Assembly (NCBI RefSeq): GCF_000730285.1
Contig: NZ_CP007174.1
Coordinates: 1,178,001 to 1,242,000, forward strand
Direction: 5' to 3'
Origin: Candidatus Nitrososphaera evergladensis SR1
GTDB lineage: Archaea; Thermoproteota; Nitrososphaeria; Nitrososphaerales; Nitrososphaeraceae
DNA length: 64,000 nt
The notes under the pieces are model-generated. The model saw nothing but the letters and a program-made list of their open reading frames with translations. It had not been told where the DNA came from and ran no database searches. Positions 1-8,895 of the stretch are shown here, piece by piece (positions within the stretch are counted from its first letter, which is position 1; each line of letters starts with the position of its first letter). The position numbers and the translations under genes are program-made.

Positions 1-123
1 GCTCATGGATTCTATCGTCACGTCGTATTCCTGGCCGGCGCTCACAGGCGCAAGCCTGAACGGCCGAGGGCCGCCAAAGCGCCTTGGACCCCGGGAGCCA
101 GAAGAACTGCCTTTCTCTTCCAA
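1..123 (-). CDS. TRAM-domain protein, N-terminal part (runs off left edge)
   Basis: Only about 41 N-terminal residues are inside the window. A Gly/Ser/Arg-rich tail (roughly residues 3-22) is followed by FRLAPVSAGQEYDVTIESMS, which looks like the first strands of a TRAM RNA-binding beta-barrel as found in small stand-alone archaeal TRAM proteins. The frame has a stop at 148-150 and no ATG before the domain, so the TTG at 121-123 is the likely start; a purine-rich GAGAGG lies just upstream in the message. The gene is divergent from fttA. The rest of the protein is not visible, so a larger TRAM-containing methyltransferase is not excluded, though the tail suggests the small type. Confidence 0.7.
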   Translation of the reverse strand, partial: MEEKGSSSGSRGPRRFGGPRPFRLAPVSAGQEYDVTIESMS

Positions 124-308
124 ATGTATGTGCCTCTCTTTTTCTCTCTAGCCACTAGAGTATGACGGGTTGATATTTCAACCTTGGCCAAATATTTAAT
201 ATGGGCTGTACACACTATGAGCAGTACAGAGACGTACGCATACATTCTGCCGGCATCTTTTTGATGACCGCGCATGATGAACACTAGTGAGTGTGTGAGA
301 TTGCATTA

Positions 309-2192
309 ATGCAGCGTAGGCCACAAAGCGAACCAGGCAGCCAAAACATAATGGCAGTGATACTGCAGAGTCTGCCGCAAGAGGCCGCGCTCACAAAAAT
401 AGAGTACGAAGGCCCAAAAATTGCGCTCTACTCAAGGAACCCGGCCTATCTGATGCAGAATAGCCAGGTCGTCTCCAACATGGTCAACACCATAAAAAAG
501 CGCATCGTGGTGCGCACCGACGAGTCGATCCGCAAGCCGCAGGCCCAGTCTGCAGAGATAATATCAAAATCTATACCCGCGGAGGTGGGAGTTGCTGGGA
601 CGTTTTTTGACCCCGTGCTTGGCGAGGCTGTGGTGTTTGCAAAAAAGCCCTGGATGCTGGCGCAGACCGGCGAGGATTTTGACAACATCGACCTTGCAGA
701 AAAGACCGGCTGGCGCGTCAGGATTAGAAAGGCACCGCGCAGCATGGCCGCGATTGAAAACATGTACCGGCTGATGGGCGAGACGGTCGCCGAGCGCACG
801 CGCTTTTACAGAGAGGTGGGCGACAAGATATTTCGCGACAAGCTGATTGGCGAAGCGGAGGCAAGCCTGATGACTCTTGGCGGCTTTGCCGAAGTCGGCA
901 GGTCGTGCATGCTGCTTGCGACGCAGGAGAGCAAGATCCTGCTTGACTGCGGCATTAACGAGTCTGCACGCGACTCGCTTTCCGCCCTTCCAAGGTTTGA
1001 CATCGCCGGAATCGGCATGGACGAGATCGACGCGGTGGTGCTCAGCCACGCCCACATGGACCACGCCGGCTTTGTCCCTGCGCTCTTCAAGTACGGCTAT
1101 GACGGGCCGGTGTACTGCACCGAGCCGACAATGCTCCTGATGGAGATTCTGCAGCAGGACTATGTCAAGAGGTCCAAAAACCCATTGTACCTGGAAAGGG
1201 ACATCGAGCGCGCCCTCGTGCACACGATACCCCTCACGCACGGCATCGTTACTGACATCTCGCCTGATGTCAAACTCGTATTGTCAAACTCGGGCCACAT
1301 GCTAGGCTCCGTCTCGGCGCACCTCCACATCGGAAACGGCGACCACAACCTAGTGTACACCGGCGACATGAAGTTCGGCAAGACGCTTGCGCTTGACAAC
1401 GCCTACTGGAACTTTCCCCGCGTCGAGACGATGATAATCGAGAGCACGTACGGGGGCAAGGAGGATATCCTGTGCCCACGCGAAGAGGCCGAGGCAAACC
1501 TTGCCCGCATGATAACGTCTGCCGCACACGCCGGCGGGCGGGTGTTGATACCGGTCCCGGCGGCAGGAATTGCGCAAGAGCTATTGCTTACGCTGGATCT
1601 TTTGAGCAAGGCCAGCAAGATAACAAACGTGCCTGTGCTGGTTGAAAAGATAATCTCTGACGCCACTGCCATCTACGAGGCGTATCCCGAGTTTCTGTCA
1701 CGCGATCTTAGGCCGCGCATAAGCGAGTCGGAGGAGAGCCCTTTTGGCTCGCAGTTTTCGACTGTCGAGTCGTTTGAGACAAAGCAGGGCGAGCCGGCGG
1801 TGATACTTGCGCCGTCGTCAATGCTTACCGGAGGCCCGGCGGCGGGCTACCTGAAGCAGATCGCCTCTGACCCGACGAGCAAGGTGATAATGGTGTCGTA
1901 CCAGGCGCCGGACACGCCCGGCAGGCTGCTATTGGACGGCAGCCGCCAAATAACCGTAGAAGGCGAGGCGCTAAGCGTGCGCTGCCAGATAGACCGCATC
2001 GATGGCTTTGCTAGCCACAGCGACTACAACCAGCTTATGGCCTACGTCAGCAGGCTTAGGCCCAAGCTCCGCAGGGTTCTCGTAAACCACGGCGAGCGGC
2101 CAAAAGCGCAGAACCTGGCAAGCCAGATAAACAAGATATTCAAGATACAGACGCAGCATCCGCTGGTACAGGAAGCGATAAAGCTACTTTAG
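309..2192 (+). CDS. fttA: aCPSF1/FttA transcription-termination ribonuclease (KH + metallo-beta-lactamase + beta-CASP)
   Basis: Archaeal cleavage-and-termination factor of the CPSF73 family, which cuts nascent RNA at U-rich 3' ends and promotes transcription termination. The N-terminal ~140 residues are the archaeal KH-type RNA-binding region (IEYEGPKIALYSRNP, then IVVRTDESIRKP). The metallo-beta-lactamase fold follows with the zinc motif HAHMDH at about residues 247-252 and TGDMKFG further on. The beta-CASP domain ends with SHSDYNQL and VNHGE near the C-terminus. Length (627 aa) is normal for the family. ATG 309 is preferred over the upstream in-frame GTG at 291 because relatives begin with a short Gln/Pro-rich leader before the first KH domain. 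The 3' end overlaps convergent sepF by 9 nt. Confidence 0.95.
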   Translation: MQRRPQSEPGSQNIMAVILQSLPQEAALTKIEYEGPKIALYSRNPAYLMQNSQVVSNMVNTIKKRIVVRTDESIRKPQAQSAEIISKSIPAEVGVAGTFFDPVLGEAVVFAKKPWMLAQTGEDFDNIDLAEKTGWRVRIRKAPRSMAAIENMYRLMGETVAERTRFYREVGDKIFRDKLIGEAEASLMTLGGFAEVGRSCMLLATQESKILLDCGINESARDSLSALPRFDIAGIGMDEIDAVVLSHAHMDHAGFVPALFKYGYDGPVYCTEPTMLLMEILQQDYVKRSKNPLYLERDIERALVHTIPLTHGIVTDISPDVKLVLSNSGHMLGSVSAHLHIGNGDHNLVYTGDMKFGKTLALDNAYWNFPRVETMIIESTYGGKEDILCPREEAEANLARMITSAAHAGGRVLIPVPAAGIAQELLLTLDLLSKASKITNVPVLVEKIISDATAIYEAYPEFLSRDLRPRISESEESPFGSQFSTVESFETKQGEPAVILAPSSMLTGGPAAGYLKQIASDPTSKVIMVSYQAPDTPGRLLLDGSRQITVEGEALSVRCQIDRIDGFASHSDYNQLMAYVSRLRPKLRRVLVNHGERPKAQNLASQINKIFKIQTQHPLVQEAIKLL

Positions 2193-2477
2193 GTCGTACG
2201 CGCCGCGCCATATCTTGACGCCCGGAGGCGTTATGACGATGCGCTCCTCGCCAAGCCTTGCAATGTCGCCGCCAACAGACTGCGCATAAGAGTACAGTTC
2301 TTCTACCACCTTGCGCAGCTCCTCTACGTCTTTTTGTGCAAGAGGGGTCACCCTGAGGATGACAATCATGTGCTTTTTGATGTCCTCCTTTACTCCCTGG
2401 GCGTCTGTGATGTCCCGTAGGGTCAGCGCTTTTAGGTAGACTGGCGCTTTTTGAGTAGTGGTTGGCCTATCCGTCAC
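2184..2477 (-). CDS. sepF: SepF, FtsZ-associated cell-division protein
   Basis: Small SepF-family protein (97 aa) that in FtsZ-bearing archaea tethers FtsZ to the membrane. The core reads YLKALTLRDITD, then HMIVILRVTPLAQKDVEEL, and ends GGDIARLGEERIVITPPGVKI, the characteristic SepF beta-alpha core with the conserved GGD..RLG..R...TP segment. The N-terminus is short and only weakly amphipathic, so the membrane-targeting helix seen in many SepF proteins is not obvious. The start is GTG 2477; a weak AT-rich box lies about 25 nt upstream. It is convergent with fttA. Its presence beside a distant cdvA (44 kb) fits thaumarchaea, which carry both FtsZ and Cdv division genes. Confidence 0.9.
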   Translation of the reverse strand: MTDRPTTTQKAPVYLKALTLRDITDAQGVKEDIKKHMIVILRVTPLAQKDVEELRKVVEELYSYAQSVGGDIARLGEERIVITPPGVKIWRGAYDLK

Positions 2478-2612
2478 TTGACTTGCAGAAGAAAATTCGA
2501 GCCCGCTCTCAATAGTCTAGTTGGTCAAAAGTCATTCACCGGATTGTTGATTTTAACTTGTGAGGCGGGAAAGAGGAGGTTCTGCCCGATTTTGGGCAAA
2601 AAGTAAAGAGGG

Positions 2613-3671
2613 CTAGATGCGCAGGGCATCGGTCTCGGGCACGCCTGCCGGCACTGCCTCGAGCTCTCGTTCCTCTTTTTTGTCTGCCATCGTTACTTTG
2701 ACCTTGGATGCTGCGTCCTTGGGTGCGTCAGAGTAGCGCAGGACGATTGCTGCCGCTCTGGCAATGGTGGCCTCGTCGTGGGTTTTCCCGCGCAGTATGC
2801 AGGTCGGTCCAACGTGATCCTTGGCTTCAAGAACGATATCGGTATCATCGACTACGAGCGCCTTTATCACCTCGTTTTCGTCCTTGTTCCTGCCCACTAC
2901 CAGTTTTTCTGCAGGCGTGAGGCGAAAGTGGCGTCCGACCTTTAAAAGCTCGATATCGTTTATCGTCGGGATGTCGCCGTCTGCGTGCTCCATTGCATCC
3001 TCTATGCGCTTTGAAAACGCCGGGTCGGTAAGCAGACAGCCGCCGGCTGCGTTTGGCGGCTCTTGGACGCCAAAGTGCTTGGCAAGTGCCAGCTGGCCTT
3101 TTCTTGACCTGCCTTTGATATCGCCCATGTTCTCTCGCTTTATCAGGCCCTCCTTTTCGGCATCTGTCGGTGGAAGGTGCTTTGCCGACAGCGGCCTTAA
3201 CACCTTGCCCTCAAGGCCCGTCTCGTTTTCAATTATGTGCAATGCTTTATTATTCTGGCTCATGGGGCGCTGGAACAACACTTCGCCCGTCACTACAAAG
3301 TCGGCGCCGATTTTTTCCATGTGCTCCTTGGCCGCGCCGTACATCATCTCCCTACAGTCGATGCACGGGTTCATGCCCGAGCCGTAGCCGTGCTTTGGTT
3401 TTTTGAGCATGCGGAGGTAGTCCTCGCCAAAATACACCGTCTTTAGTTTCACTCCCAGTTCGTCGGCCACCTCCTTTACCCTGTGGCCGCAGCCCTTGCC
3501 GCAGTCAAAGTCGCAGAATGGCGTCTTTATCGCCACTGCCTCGACGTCGACTCCCTGCTCCAGCATCATCCTTACTGCGAGGCTGCTGTCCAGACCTCCT
3601 GAAAGGAGCGCTACTGCCTTTGGCTTTTTTGTCTCGACGTCGTCTTTTTTCTGGGCATCCTGCTGCGACAT
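2613..3671 (-). CDS. PP-loop tRNA thiolation enzyme (MnmA/ThiI-like)
   Basis: Adenine-nucleotide alpha-hydrolase enzyme (352 aa) that most likely activates a uridine base of tRNA for sulphur insertion. The PP-loop ATP-binding motif SGGLDSS lies near residue 25. A CDFDCGKGC cysteine cluster and the catalytic-type NPCIDCREMM follow, then GEVLFQRPMSQ, and a C-terminal part with GGCLLTDPAFSKR. This is the short COG0482-like form found in many anaerobes and archaea rather than full MnmA, so the modified position (U8 or U34) cannot be told. ATG 3671 is chosen over the longer frame to 3746 because a TTTTTATA box sits at about 3706-3713, some 38 nt upstream. It probably has its own promoter. Confidence 0.8.
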   Translation of the reverse strand: MSQQDAQKKDDVETKKPKAVALLSGGLDSSLAVRMMLEQGVDVEAVAIKTPFCDFDCGKGCGHRVKEVADELGVKLKTVYFGEDYLRMLKKPKHGYGSGMNPCIDCREMMYGAAKEHMEKIGADFVVTGEVLFQRPMSQNNKALHIIENETGLEGKVLRPLSAKHLPPTDAEKEGLIKRENMGDIKGRSRKGQLALAKHFGVQEPPNAAGGCLLTDPAFSKRIEDAMEHADGDIPTINDIELLKVGRHFRLTPAEKLVVGRNKDENEVIKALVVDDTDIVLEAKDHVGPTCILRGKTHDEATIARAAAIVLRYSDAPKDAASKVKVTMADKKEERELEAVPAGVPETDALRI

Positions 3672-3826
3672 TATAATATACAGCTGGATGTGGTCAGTTT
3701 CGTTATAAAAAGGTGTGTGCCCCGTCTCTGACTCACACGCGCTCATGGGTTAGCCGTTTGACTCCTCTGCGTGCTCTTTAAACGGGGTGTACAGTAGACT
3801 GGCGCTCGTAGGTATTTGTGGCTTTC

Positions 3827-5482
3827 CTAAAGCGACAATAGCGCGGACAGGTCTATCTCAAACGCCGCCACAGGCACGCGCAGCTTGAAATTGTCTATTG
3901 CAAGCGGCGTGATTTCACCTATTGTGCCAACAACGCCTTTGTCTATACTTATCTTGGCGCACCTGCCCTTGATGTACAGCGGGTCATCAGACGCCTTTGT
4001 TGTTATTGCAGACACGCCAAACCCGGAGGAGAGCAGCGCCTGCATGGCCGACTTGATTTCGGTGTAGCCTGCCTCGCCGTGCGCAACGACTGCTGCAACC
4101 TGCCACCTTTCGACTATCTTGCCGCCGTCGTCATGCCGGTGGAACGTCTTGCCTATTTCAAACAGCCTCTGCGGGTATTCTTCGTGCACGTTTCTGGAAA
4201 GTGACTGCAAAAGCGACGGGACAAGCGAACTTCGCAGCACCTCATGCTCTATGCTCTTTGTCCCGTCCACTGCCAGAATGTCGTATTCCGGCCTTCCGCA
4301 AAGCGAATACTGCACTTCTCTGCTAGTGAGCGAAAAGTTGAATGATTCGAGCATTCCAAGGCCAGTCATCGTCTGCCTGATGGCGGAGAAGTATGAAGAA
4401 AGAGCCGAGCGCTGGCCCGAAGTCGGCGACACCGGGAAATTCGGCTCCATGCGATAGATTCCATAGCCTATTGCGACTTCCTCTGCAAGGTCTATTTCGT
4501 GGGTGATGTCGGTCCTGTAGCGCGGGATCGTACACGCTATTTTATTTCCAGTCGCCTTGGCGTCCAGCCTGCTCTTTTTCAGGCATTCTGCAATTTCCTT
4601 TGCAGTCAGGTTCAGGCCGAGGATCTCATTTACGTATCCTGCACCGACAGACATTTTCCTAGTTGCAGCGTCTGGCGTCTCTAGCTTTTTGCCATTGTCG
4701 TCTATAGTGACAGTCTTTATCTGGAATCCTGCGTCAAAGAGCGTGACTGCAATAACTGCAAGCGCGTCGTCGGCAGCTTTTTTGTCGGTAGCCGTAACCT
4801 CTACAAACAGGTTTTTGCATTTTTCATCTACCTTGGTCGCTTCGCCATTGATGACCGGCGGAAGCGAAAGCGTTGTCCCTGCGCTGTCGATTATCACTGG
4901 ATATTTTTCCGCGCCGGCAAGCAGGTGGCCGTACACCCTGCCTGTCTCTGTTTCTTGCAGTATCTGCTCAACAGTCTGCTCTTTAGAGCCGGCAAGCGGG
5001 ACAAACGAGTAGTCGCTGCTTGCAGTCGTATACCTTACCGGGAATTTTATTGCGTCAAGGTTGTGCATTCCTATTGACGCCTTTTTCCTGCGCCTGCCGA
5101 CCCCGTTGTGCAGGTCCTCCTGCATCGATATCAACTGCTTTATCGTCTCGTCGTCTAGCTTGCCGTTCTTTGCGGCAAGCGCGACCACAAACGGCCTGAC
5201 CTTTTTTACTGACCTGTCTACCTTGACGGCAAGGCCGCTCTTGCCTGACAGCCTGAATTTTGGCATCCCTGTCTCCTTGCCGACAAGCCCAGCAAGCGCC
5301 CTTGCAATGCCATAGTCGGAAGAAAAGTCCGGCCTGTTTGGGTTGTATTCCACCCTTACGACGTCGCCGTCGATACCTTCGATGTCGAGGCCGACAAACG
5401 GCAGCATGTCAAGCGCTTTTTCCACCTTGACGCCGGGCAGGAATTTTTTCAGCCTGTCAAGTGCGACGTTTACAACTGGCAT
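3827..5482 (-). CDS. pheT: Phenylalanyl-tRNA synthetase beta subunit
   Basis: Beta subunit of the (alpha-beta)2 PheRS. It begins MPVVNVALDRLKKFLPG, carries the YNPNRPDFSSDYGIARAL segment of the archaeal/eukaryotic type, B5-type DNA-binding-like and catalytic-like domains in the middle, and ends with a core that includes the RYRTDI and DLAEEVAIGYG motifs. At 551 aa it has the usual length of the archaeal form, which lacks the bacterial N-terminal EMAP and C-terminal anticodon domains. The start ATG 5482 is preferred to the in-frame ATG 5503 because AGGAG at 5492-5496 is well spaced before it. The gene overlaps the end of pheS by 13 nt, so the two are translationally coupled. Confidence 0.96.
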   Translation of the reverse strand: MPVVNVALDRLKKFLPGVKVEKALDMLPFVGLDIEGIDGDVVRVEYNPNRPDFSSDYGIARALAGLVGKETGMPKFRLSGKSGLAVKVDRSVKKVRPFVVALAAKNGKLDDETIKQLISMQEDLHNGVGRRRKKASIGMHNLDAIKFPVRYTTASSDYSFVPLAGSKEQTVEQILQETETGRVYGHLLAGAEKYPVIIDSAGTTLSLPPVINGEATKVDEKCKNLFVEVTATDKKAADDALAVIAVTLFDAGFQIKTVTIDDNGKKLETPDAATRKMSVGAGYVNEILGLNLTAKEIAECLKKSRLDAKATGNKIACTIPRYRTDITHEIDLAEEVAIGYGIYRMEPNFPVSPTSGQRSALSSYFSAIRQTMTGLGMLESFNFSLTSREVQYSLCGRPEYDILAVDGTKSIEHEVLRSSLVPSLLQSLSRNVHEEYPQRLFEIGKTFHRHDDGGKIVERWQVAAVVAHGEAGYTEIKSAMQALLSSGFGVSAITTKASDDPLYIKGRCAKISIDKGVVGTIGEITPLAIDNFKLRVPVAAFEIDLSALLSL

Positions 5483-6966
5483 CTTGGCACGCTCCTGAGC
5501 CATGAAACCCTGTTGATGTAAAGGTCACGCACGTCGTCCAGTCCAAAGCGCAGCATCGCTATTCTTTCAAGGCCGCCGCCCCACGCAAGCACCGGGTTTT
5601 TGATTCCAAGCGGCCTTGTCACTTCTGGCCTGAATATACCCATGCCAAACAGCTCGACCCACTTTTCCAGCCTGTCGTTGTAGACCATGCTCTGGAGCGA
5701 CGGCTCGGTGTATGGAAAGAACGTCGGCCAGAACTTGACCTTCTTTATGCCCATCCTTGCGTAGAACTCTTTTTGCAGTCCCATGAGGTCCCGGAGCGAC
5801 GCCTTTGGCGCGGTGGCAACCCCTTCAACCTGATGGAACTCGACAAGGTGTTTGTACGACACCTTTTCGTTTCTGAACACCCTGCCGACTGAAAAGAACC
5901 GCGCAACTTCTGGCTTTGTCTCTGCAAGGTGCTGGAGCGTGACTGGCGTGGTATGGGTGCGGAGCACCATGCGCTTGGCTTCCTCCGGGTTCCAGCCGCT
6001 CCATCCCTGCTTGTGGACGCCTGACACTTTGGCAATCTGTTCCTTGCTTGCCGGGATTTCCTGCCTCTCGCCGGAAATGTAGAACGTGTCCTGCATCTCC
6101 CTTGCAGGATGGTCCTGCGGGGTAAAGAGCGCGTCAAAGTTCCAGAATCCTGACTGCACCATCGGGCCGTCAATCTCTGAAAAGCCAAGGCCTACAAAGA
6201 TCTCTTTTACCTCTTCGATGATGTCGACGAGCGGGTGGCTCCTTCCCGGGTACACCGCCGGAGCAGGCGCTTCAACGTCAAGCGCGCTAAACTCGACCTC
6301 TTTCCATTTTCCAGAAGTGATGAGTTCTGATGTTAGCCGGCGCTCTTGCGCTTTTTCGCTCTCAATGGCCGGCAAGAGTGCCCTGCCTGTTTCCGTGATG
6401 GAAACGCGCGATTCTTTTTGTTCTTTGATCGTGACGTATTTGGGGCGCTTTTTCAAAAGGTCAAGACCCTTCTTTTCCTGCTCTGACAGTGCAGAAGAAT
6501 CGATGCTATCTGGTGATGACTGCAGGCGTGCAAGCAATACTTCTTCTGCAGACTGGGTTTCTGCCGTTTCGGTCGCAGACATCCTGTTGCCTTCTGCAAA
6601 CTGGATCCACTGGTTGCGCCTTGCGCCTGACACTGCCGCGTTTACTTCGTCGCCCTTGAGCGCGCCTGACGTCAGGACATCTGCCATTGTTGTTTTTCCC
6701 TCCTTGACTGCTCGGACAAGTCTCCTCTCAGGCAGGCCCGATTGCGCCGCTGCTGTTCCCGCTGCATCAAGCGCAACTGTAAAAGTTGAAAGCTCGTTTA
6801 CCGAAGCAAGGTTCTTGAACTTTAGCCATTCTACTCCGCGCCTTGCCTGGTCTATTGAAAGCGACGCGGCCTCGGCAAGTTTTTCAATCGAAAGCTCCTC
6901 TTTCCCAGAGAGCGCCTTTAATATCGCCCGTTCAATCGGGTGGAGCGCCGCAGCGTCGCTACTCAT
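5470..6966 (-). CDS. pheS: Phenylalanyl-tRNA synthetase alpha subunit
   Basis: Catalytic alpha subunit of PheRS (498 aa). Residues 1-200 contain winged-helix DNA-binding-like repeats typical of archaeal and eukaryotic PheS (HPIERAILKAL, then RRLVRAVKEG and ITETGRALLP). The class II core starts around residue 240 with HPLVDIIEEVKEIFVGLGF; motif 2 region includes RFFSVGRVFRNE and FHQVEGV, and motif 3 is LGIKNPVLAWGGGLERIAML. It is the first gene of a pheS-pheT operon. Divergent trpS begins 63 nt away, so two aminoacyl-tRNA synthetase units share one promoter region (6967-7029), where TTTTTAAACG lies about 25 nt before the pheS start. Confidence 0.97.
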   Translation of the reverse strand: MSSDAAALHPIERAILKALSGKEELSIEKLAEAASLSIDQARRGVEWLKFKNLASVNELSTFTVALDAAGTAAAQSGLPERRLVRAVKEGKTTMADVLTSGALKGDEVNAAVSGARRNQWIQFAEGNRMSATETAETQSAEEVLLARLQSSPDSIDSSALSEQEKKGLDLLKKRPKYVTIKEQKESRVSITETGRALLPAIESEKAQERRLTSELITSGKWKEVEFSALDVEAPAPAVYPGRSHPLVDIIEEVKEIFVGLGFSEIDGPMVQSGFWNFDALFTPQDHPAREMQDTFYISGERQEIPASKEQIAKVSGVHKQGWSGWNPEEAKRMVLRTHTTPVTLQHLAETKPEVARFFSVGRVFRNEKVSYKHLVEFHQVEGVATAPKASLRDLMGLQKEFYARMGIKKVKFWPTFFPYTEPSLQSMVYNDRLEKWVELFGMGIFRPEVTRPLGIKNPVLAWGGGLERIAMLRFGLDDVRDLYINRVSWLRSVPRCQL

Positions 6967-7029
6967 TGTTCAGGGTTGTCAGGTGGGAAGAGTTTTTAAA
7001 CGTTAGCGCGGTGTCTTTTTGATCATCGT

Positions 7030-8205
7030 ATGTCTTCGCCCGCGGACGATGGAGCAGCAGAAAAGAGCAACAATAATAACAATGACTTTACAGTCACCCC
7101 GTGGGAAGTCGAAGGCGAGGTCGACTACAACAGGCTCATCGAAAAATTCGGCACGCAGCCGATAACGCAAGAGCTCTTGCAAAAGATCAAGAGCATGACC
7201 GGCGAAGTGCATCCGATGCTGAAACTGGGCTATTTTTTCTCGCACCGCGACTTTGACTGGATACTTGACAAAAAGCAAAAGGGCGAGAATTTCTATTTGT
7301 ACACGGGCAGGGGCCCGTCAGGAATGGTCCACATGGGACACCTGATGCCGTGGATGTTCACGAAATACCTGCAGGACAAGTTTGACTCTAAACTGCTCTT
7401 TCAATTAACGGACGACGAAAAGTTCCTGTACGGGCAGGACCGGACGCGTGAAGAAACCAAGCGCTACACGTACGAAAACATACTTGACATCATCGCCATC
7501 GGCTTTGATCCTAAAAAAACAAAGATAATCGTCGACACAAAGCACATTGAGCACCTGTACCCGATAGCGACAGAAGTTGCCAAGCGCATCACGTTTTCCA
7601 CGGCCAAGGCAGTCTTTGGCTTTACCAATTCCACAAACATTGGCATGATAGGATTTCCGCCGATACAGGCTGCGCCGTGCTTCCTTCCTTCCATCATCGA
7701 GGGCAAAAACACGCCCGTGCTCATCCCTGCCGCCATCGACCAGGACCCGTACTGGCGCATGACCCGCGACGTTGCCGACAGGATGGGCTACTACAAGCCT
7801 GCCCAGGTGCACAGCAAGTTCCTGCCCGGCCTTGGCATGATGGGCAAGATGTCGTCGTCCAAGCCAGAGACGGCGATATTCACTACAGACGAGCCGGAGG
7901 TCGTGGAGAAAAAAGTGTCGTCTGCATTCACGGGAGGCCAGCCCACGATAGCGCTCCAGCGCCAGCTGGGAGCAAACGCGCTAGGCTGCCCCGTGTTCTG
8001 GTACCTGCGCTACTTTTTTGACACTGAAAAGCAGTCTGATGAGAGGATGCTGAAATGCAAGAGCGGCAACCTGCTGTGCGGCGAGTGCAAGGCCGACTTG
8101 GCAAAGGGCGCCAAGCCCTTCGTGGTCGAGTTCAAGAAAAGGCGCGAAAAAGCCAAAGACGTCGTGGCAAAATTCATGTACGACGAAAAGCCGATAGAGC
8201 CATGA
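7030..8205 (+). CDS. trpS: Tryptophanyl-tRNA synthetase
   Basis: Class I synthetase of the archaeal/eukaryotic TrpRS type (391 aa). The HIGH signature appears as GPSGMVHMGHLMPW near residues 96-109, and KMSSS appears as GMMGKMSSSKPETAIF near residue 275. The C-terminal domain contains a CKSGNLLCGECK cysteine pair. Odd feature: the N-terminus carries a five-Asn run encoded by mixed AAC/AAT codons, which lies outside the conserved fold. Its stop overlaps the ATG of the next gene (ATGA), so both are probably co-transcribed. Confidence 0.97.
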   Translation: MSSPADDGAAEKSNNNNNDFTVTPWEVEGEVDYNRLIEKFGTQPITQELLQKIKSMTGEVHPMLKLGYFFSHRDFDWILDKKQKGENFYLYTGRGPSGMVHMGHLMPWMFTKYLQDKFDSKLLFQLTDDEKFLYGQDRTREETKRYTYENILDIIAIGFDPKKTKIIVDTKHIEHLYPIATEVAKRITFSTAKAVFGFTNSTNIGMIGFPPIQAAPCFLPSIIEGKNTPVLIPAAIDQDPYWRMTRDVADRMGYYKPAQVHSKFLPGLGMMGKMSSSKPETAIFTTDEPEVVEKKVSSAFTGGQPTIALQRQLGANALGCPVFWYLRYFFDTEKQSDERMLKCKSGNLLCGECKADLAKGAKPFVVEFKKRREKAKDVVAKFMYDEKPIEP

Positions 8206-8498
8206 AGAGCCTGAAATTTGCCTGCGACGACAGGTACGAGGCAGAGAAGCTTGCGGGCCTGGTGTCTGTGCAAAAAGACGGCACCGTCTATGTCGACGGC
8301 GTCACTGCGGTAATCGGCAATGAAATAGTGATAAAACTAAAGGACAAGTCTTCGCATGCAGTTGTCCTGAAAGACAGGGAAAACGTCACAAAACTTGAGG
8401 CGCTGCTGTGCGATATTGCAAAGGGAAAAACGACCATCGTCTCAAGCGACTTTGAAGGCGCGGTAGCGGAAATAAAAATAAAAGAAGAACAGGATTAA
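8202..8498 (+). CDS. Conserved-looking small protein downstream of trpS
   Basis: A 98-residue acidic/lysine-rich protein starting MKSLKFACDDRYEAEKL and ending IKIKEEQD. It is predicted to be alpha/beta and soluble, with no membrane segment or cysteine motif. Similar regularly spaced hydrophobic strands (VYVDGVTAVIGNEIVIKL) suggest a compact domain, but I do not recognise a family. The ATG overlaps the trpS stop by four bases, which argues for translational coupling and for this start rather than any upstream codon in the trpS body. Its 3' end overlaps the convergent gene by four bases. Confidence 0.75.
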   Translation: MKSLKFACDDRYEAEKLAGLVSVQKDGTVYVDGVTAVIGNEIVIKLKDKSSHAVVLKDRENVTKLEALLCDIAKGKTTIVSSDFEGAVAEIKIKEEQD

Positions 8499-8833
8499 CG
8501 CAGGTCCTTGTTCATTTCCTCTGTCAGTATCTCTTGTACCTTGCGAAAATACAGGCCGGTCGAGTAAGGCATCATGGGTATGTATTCCTCGATTACCTGC
8601 ATGACAGTCGGCACCGCCCTCTTTGACACGTCCATCTTGAACTTCATCCACAATATCCTGTCCTGCTCAAAGTGCACCTTGTCCTTCAGGTGTTCCGGCA
8701 CGAGCTCTCTTGACCTGTCCTCAACGCGCTTGTACCAGTAGGCAAGTATGTCCGGGTCAAGCCCTTCGCGCAGGTTCTTGACCGTGTTGTTTATCTTGCT
8801 TGCCGCATATTCTATTGGAGGTTCCTGTGACAC
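8495..8833 (-). CDS. Hypothetical helical protein
   Basis: About 112 residues starting at GTG 8833 (SQEPPIEYAASKINNTV). It is charged and helical, with FEQDRILWMKFKMD and VIEEYIPMMPYSTGLYFRKVQEILTEEMN as its most distinctive segments. No known domain is recognised. GTG 8833 is preferred over the ATG at 8875 because an ATTTTATCT box (8854-8863) lies 26 nt upstream, the usual leaderless spacing in this window. It is convergent with the small gene after trpS. Confidence 0.7.
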   Translation of the reverse strand: MSQEPPIEYAASKINNTVKNLREGLDPDILAYWYKRVEDRSRELVPEHLKDKVHFEQDRILWMKFKMDVSKRAVPTVMQVIEEYIPMMPYSTGLYFRKVQEILTEEMNKDLR

Positions 8834-8895
8834 AGCTATACTGCGGCCGGATGCAGATAAAATCCCGGTAATCAAACAAGTTTGAGCCTGCCCTG

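Noticed and set aside
42-284. Minus-strand open frame of 80 codons at the left edge
   Set aside because: The overlapping frame ending at TTG 123 encodes a recognisable TRAM start, while this one covers the divergent promoter region and has random composition.
6086-7006. Plus-strand open frame of 306 codons inside pheS
   Set aside because: pheS matches its family over this whole length, and the opposite frame has Ser-rich, non-conserved sequence.
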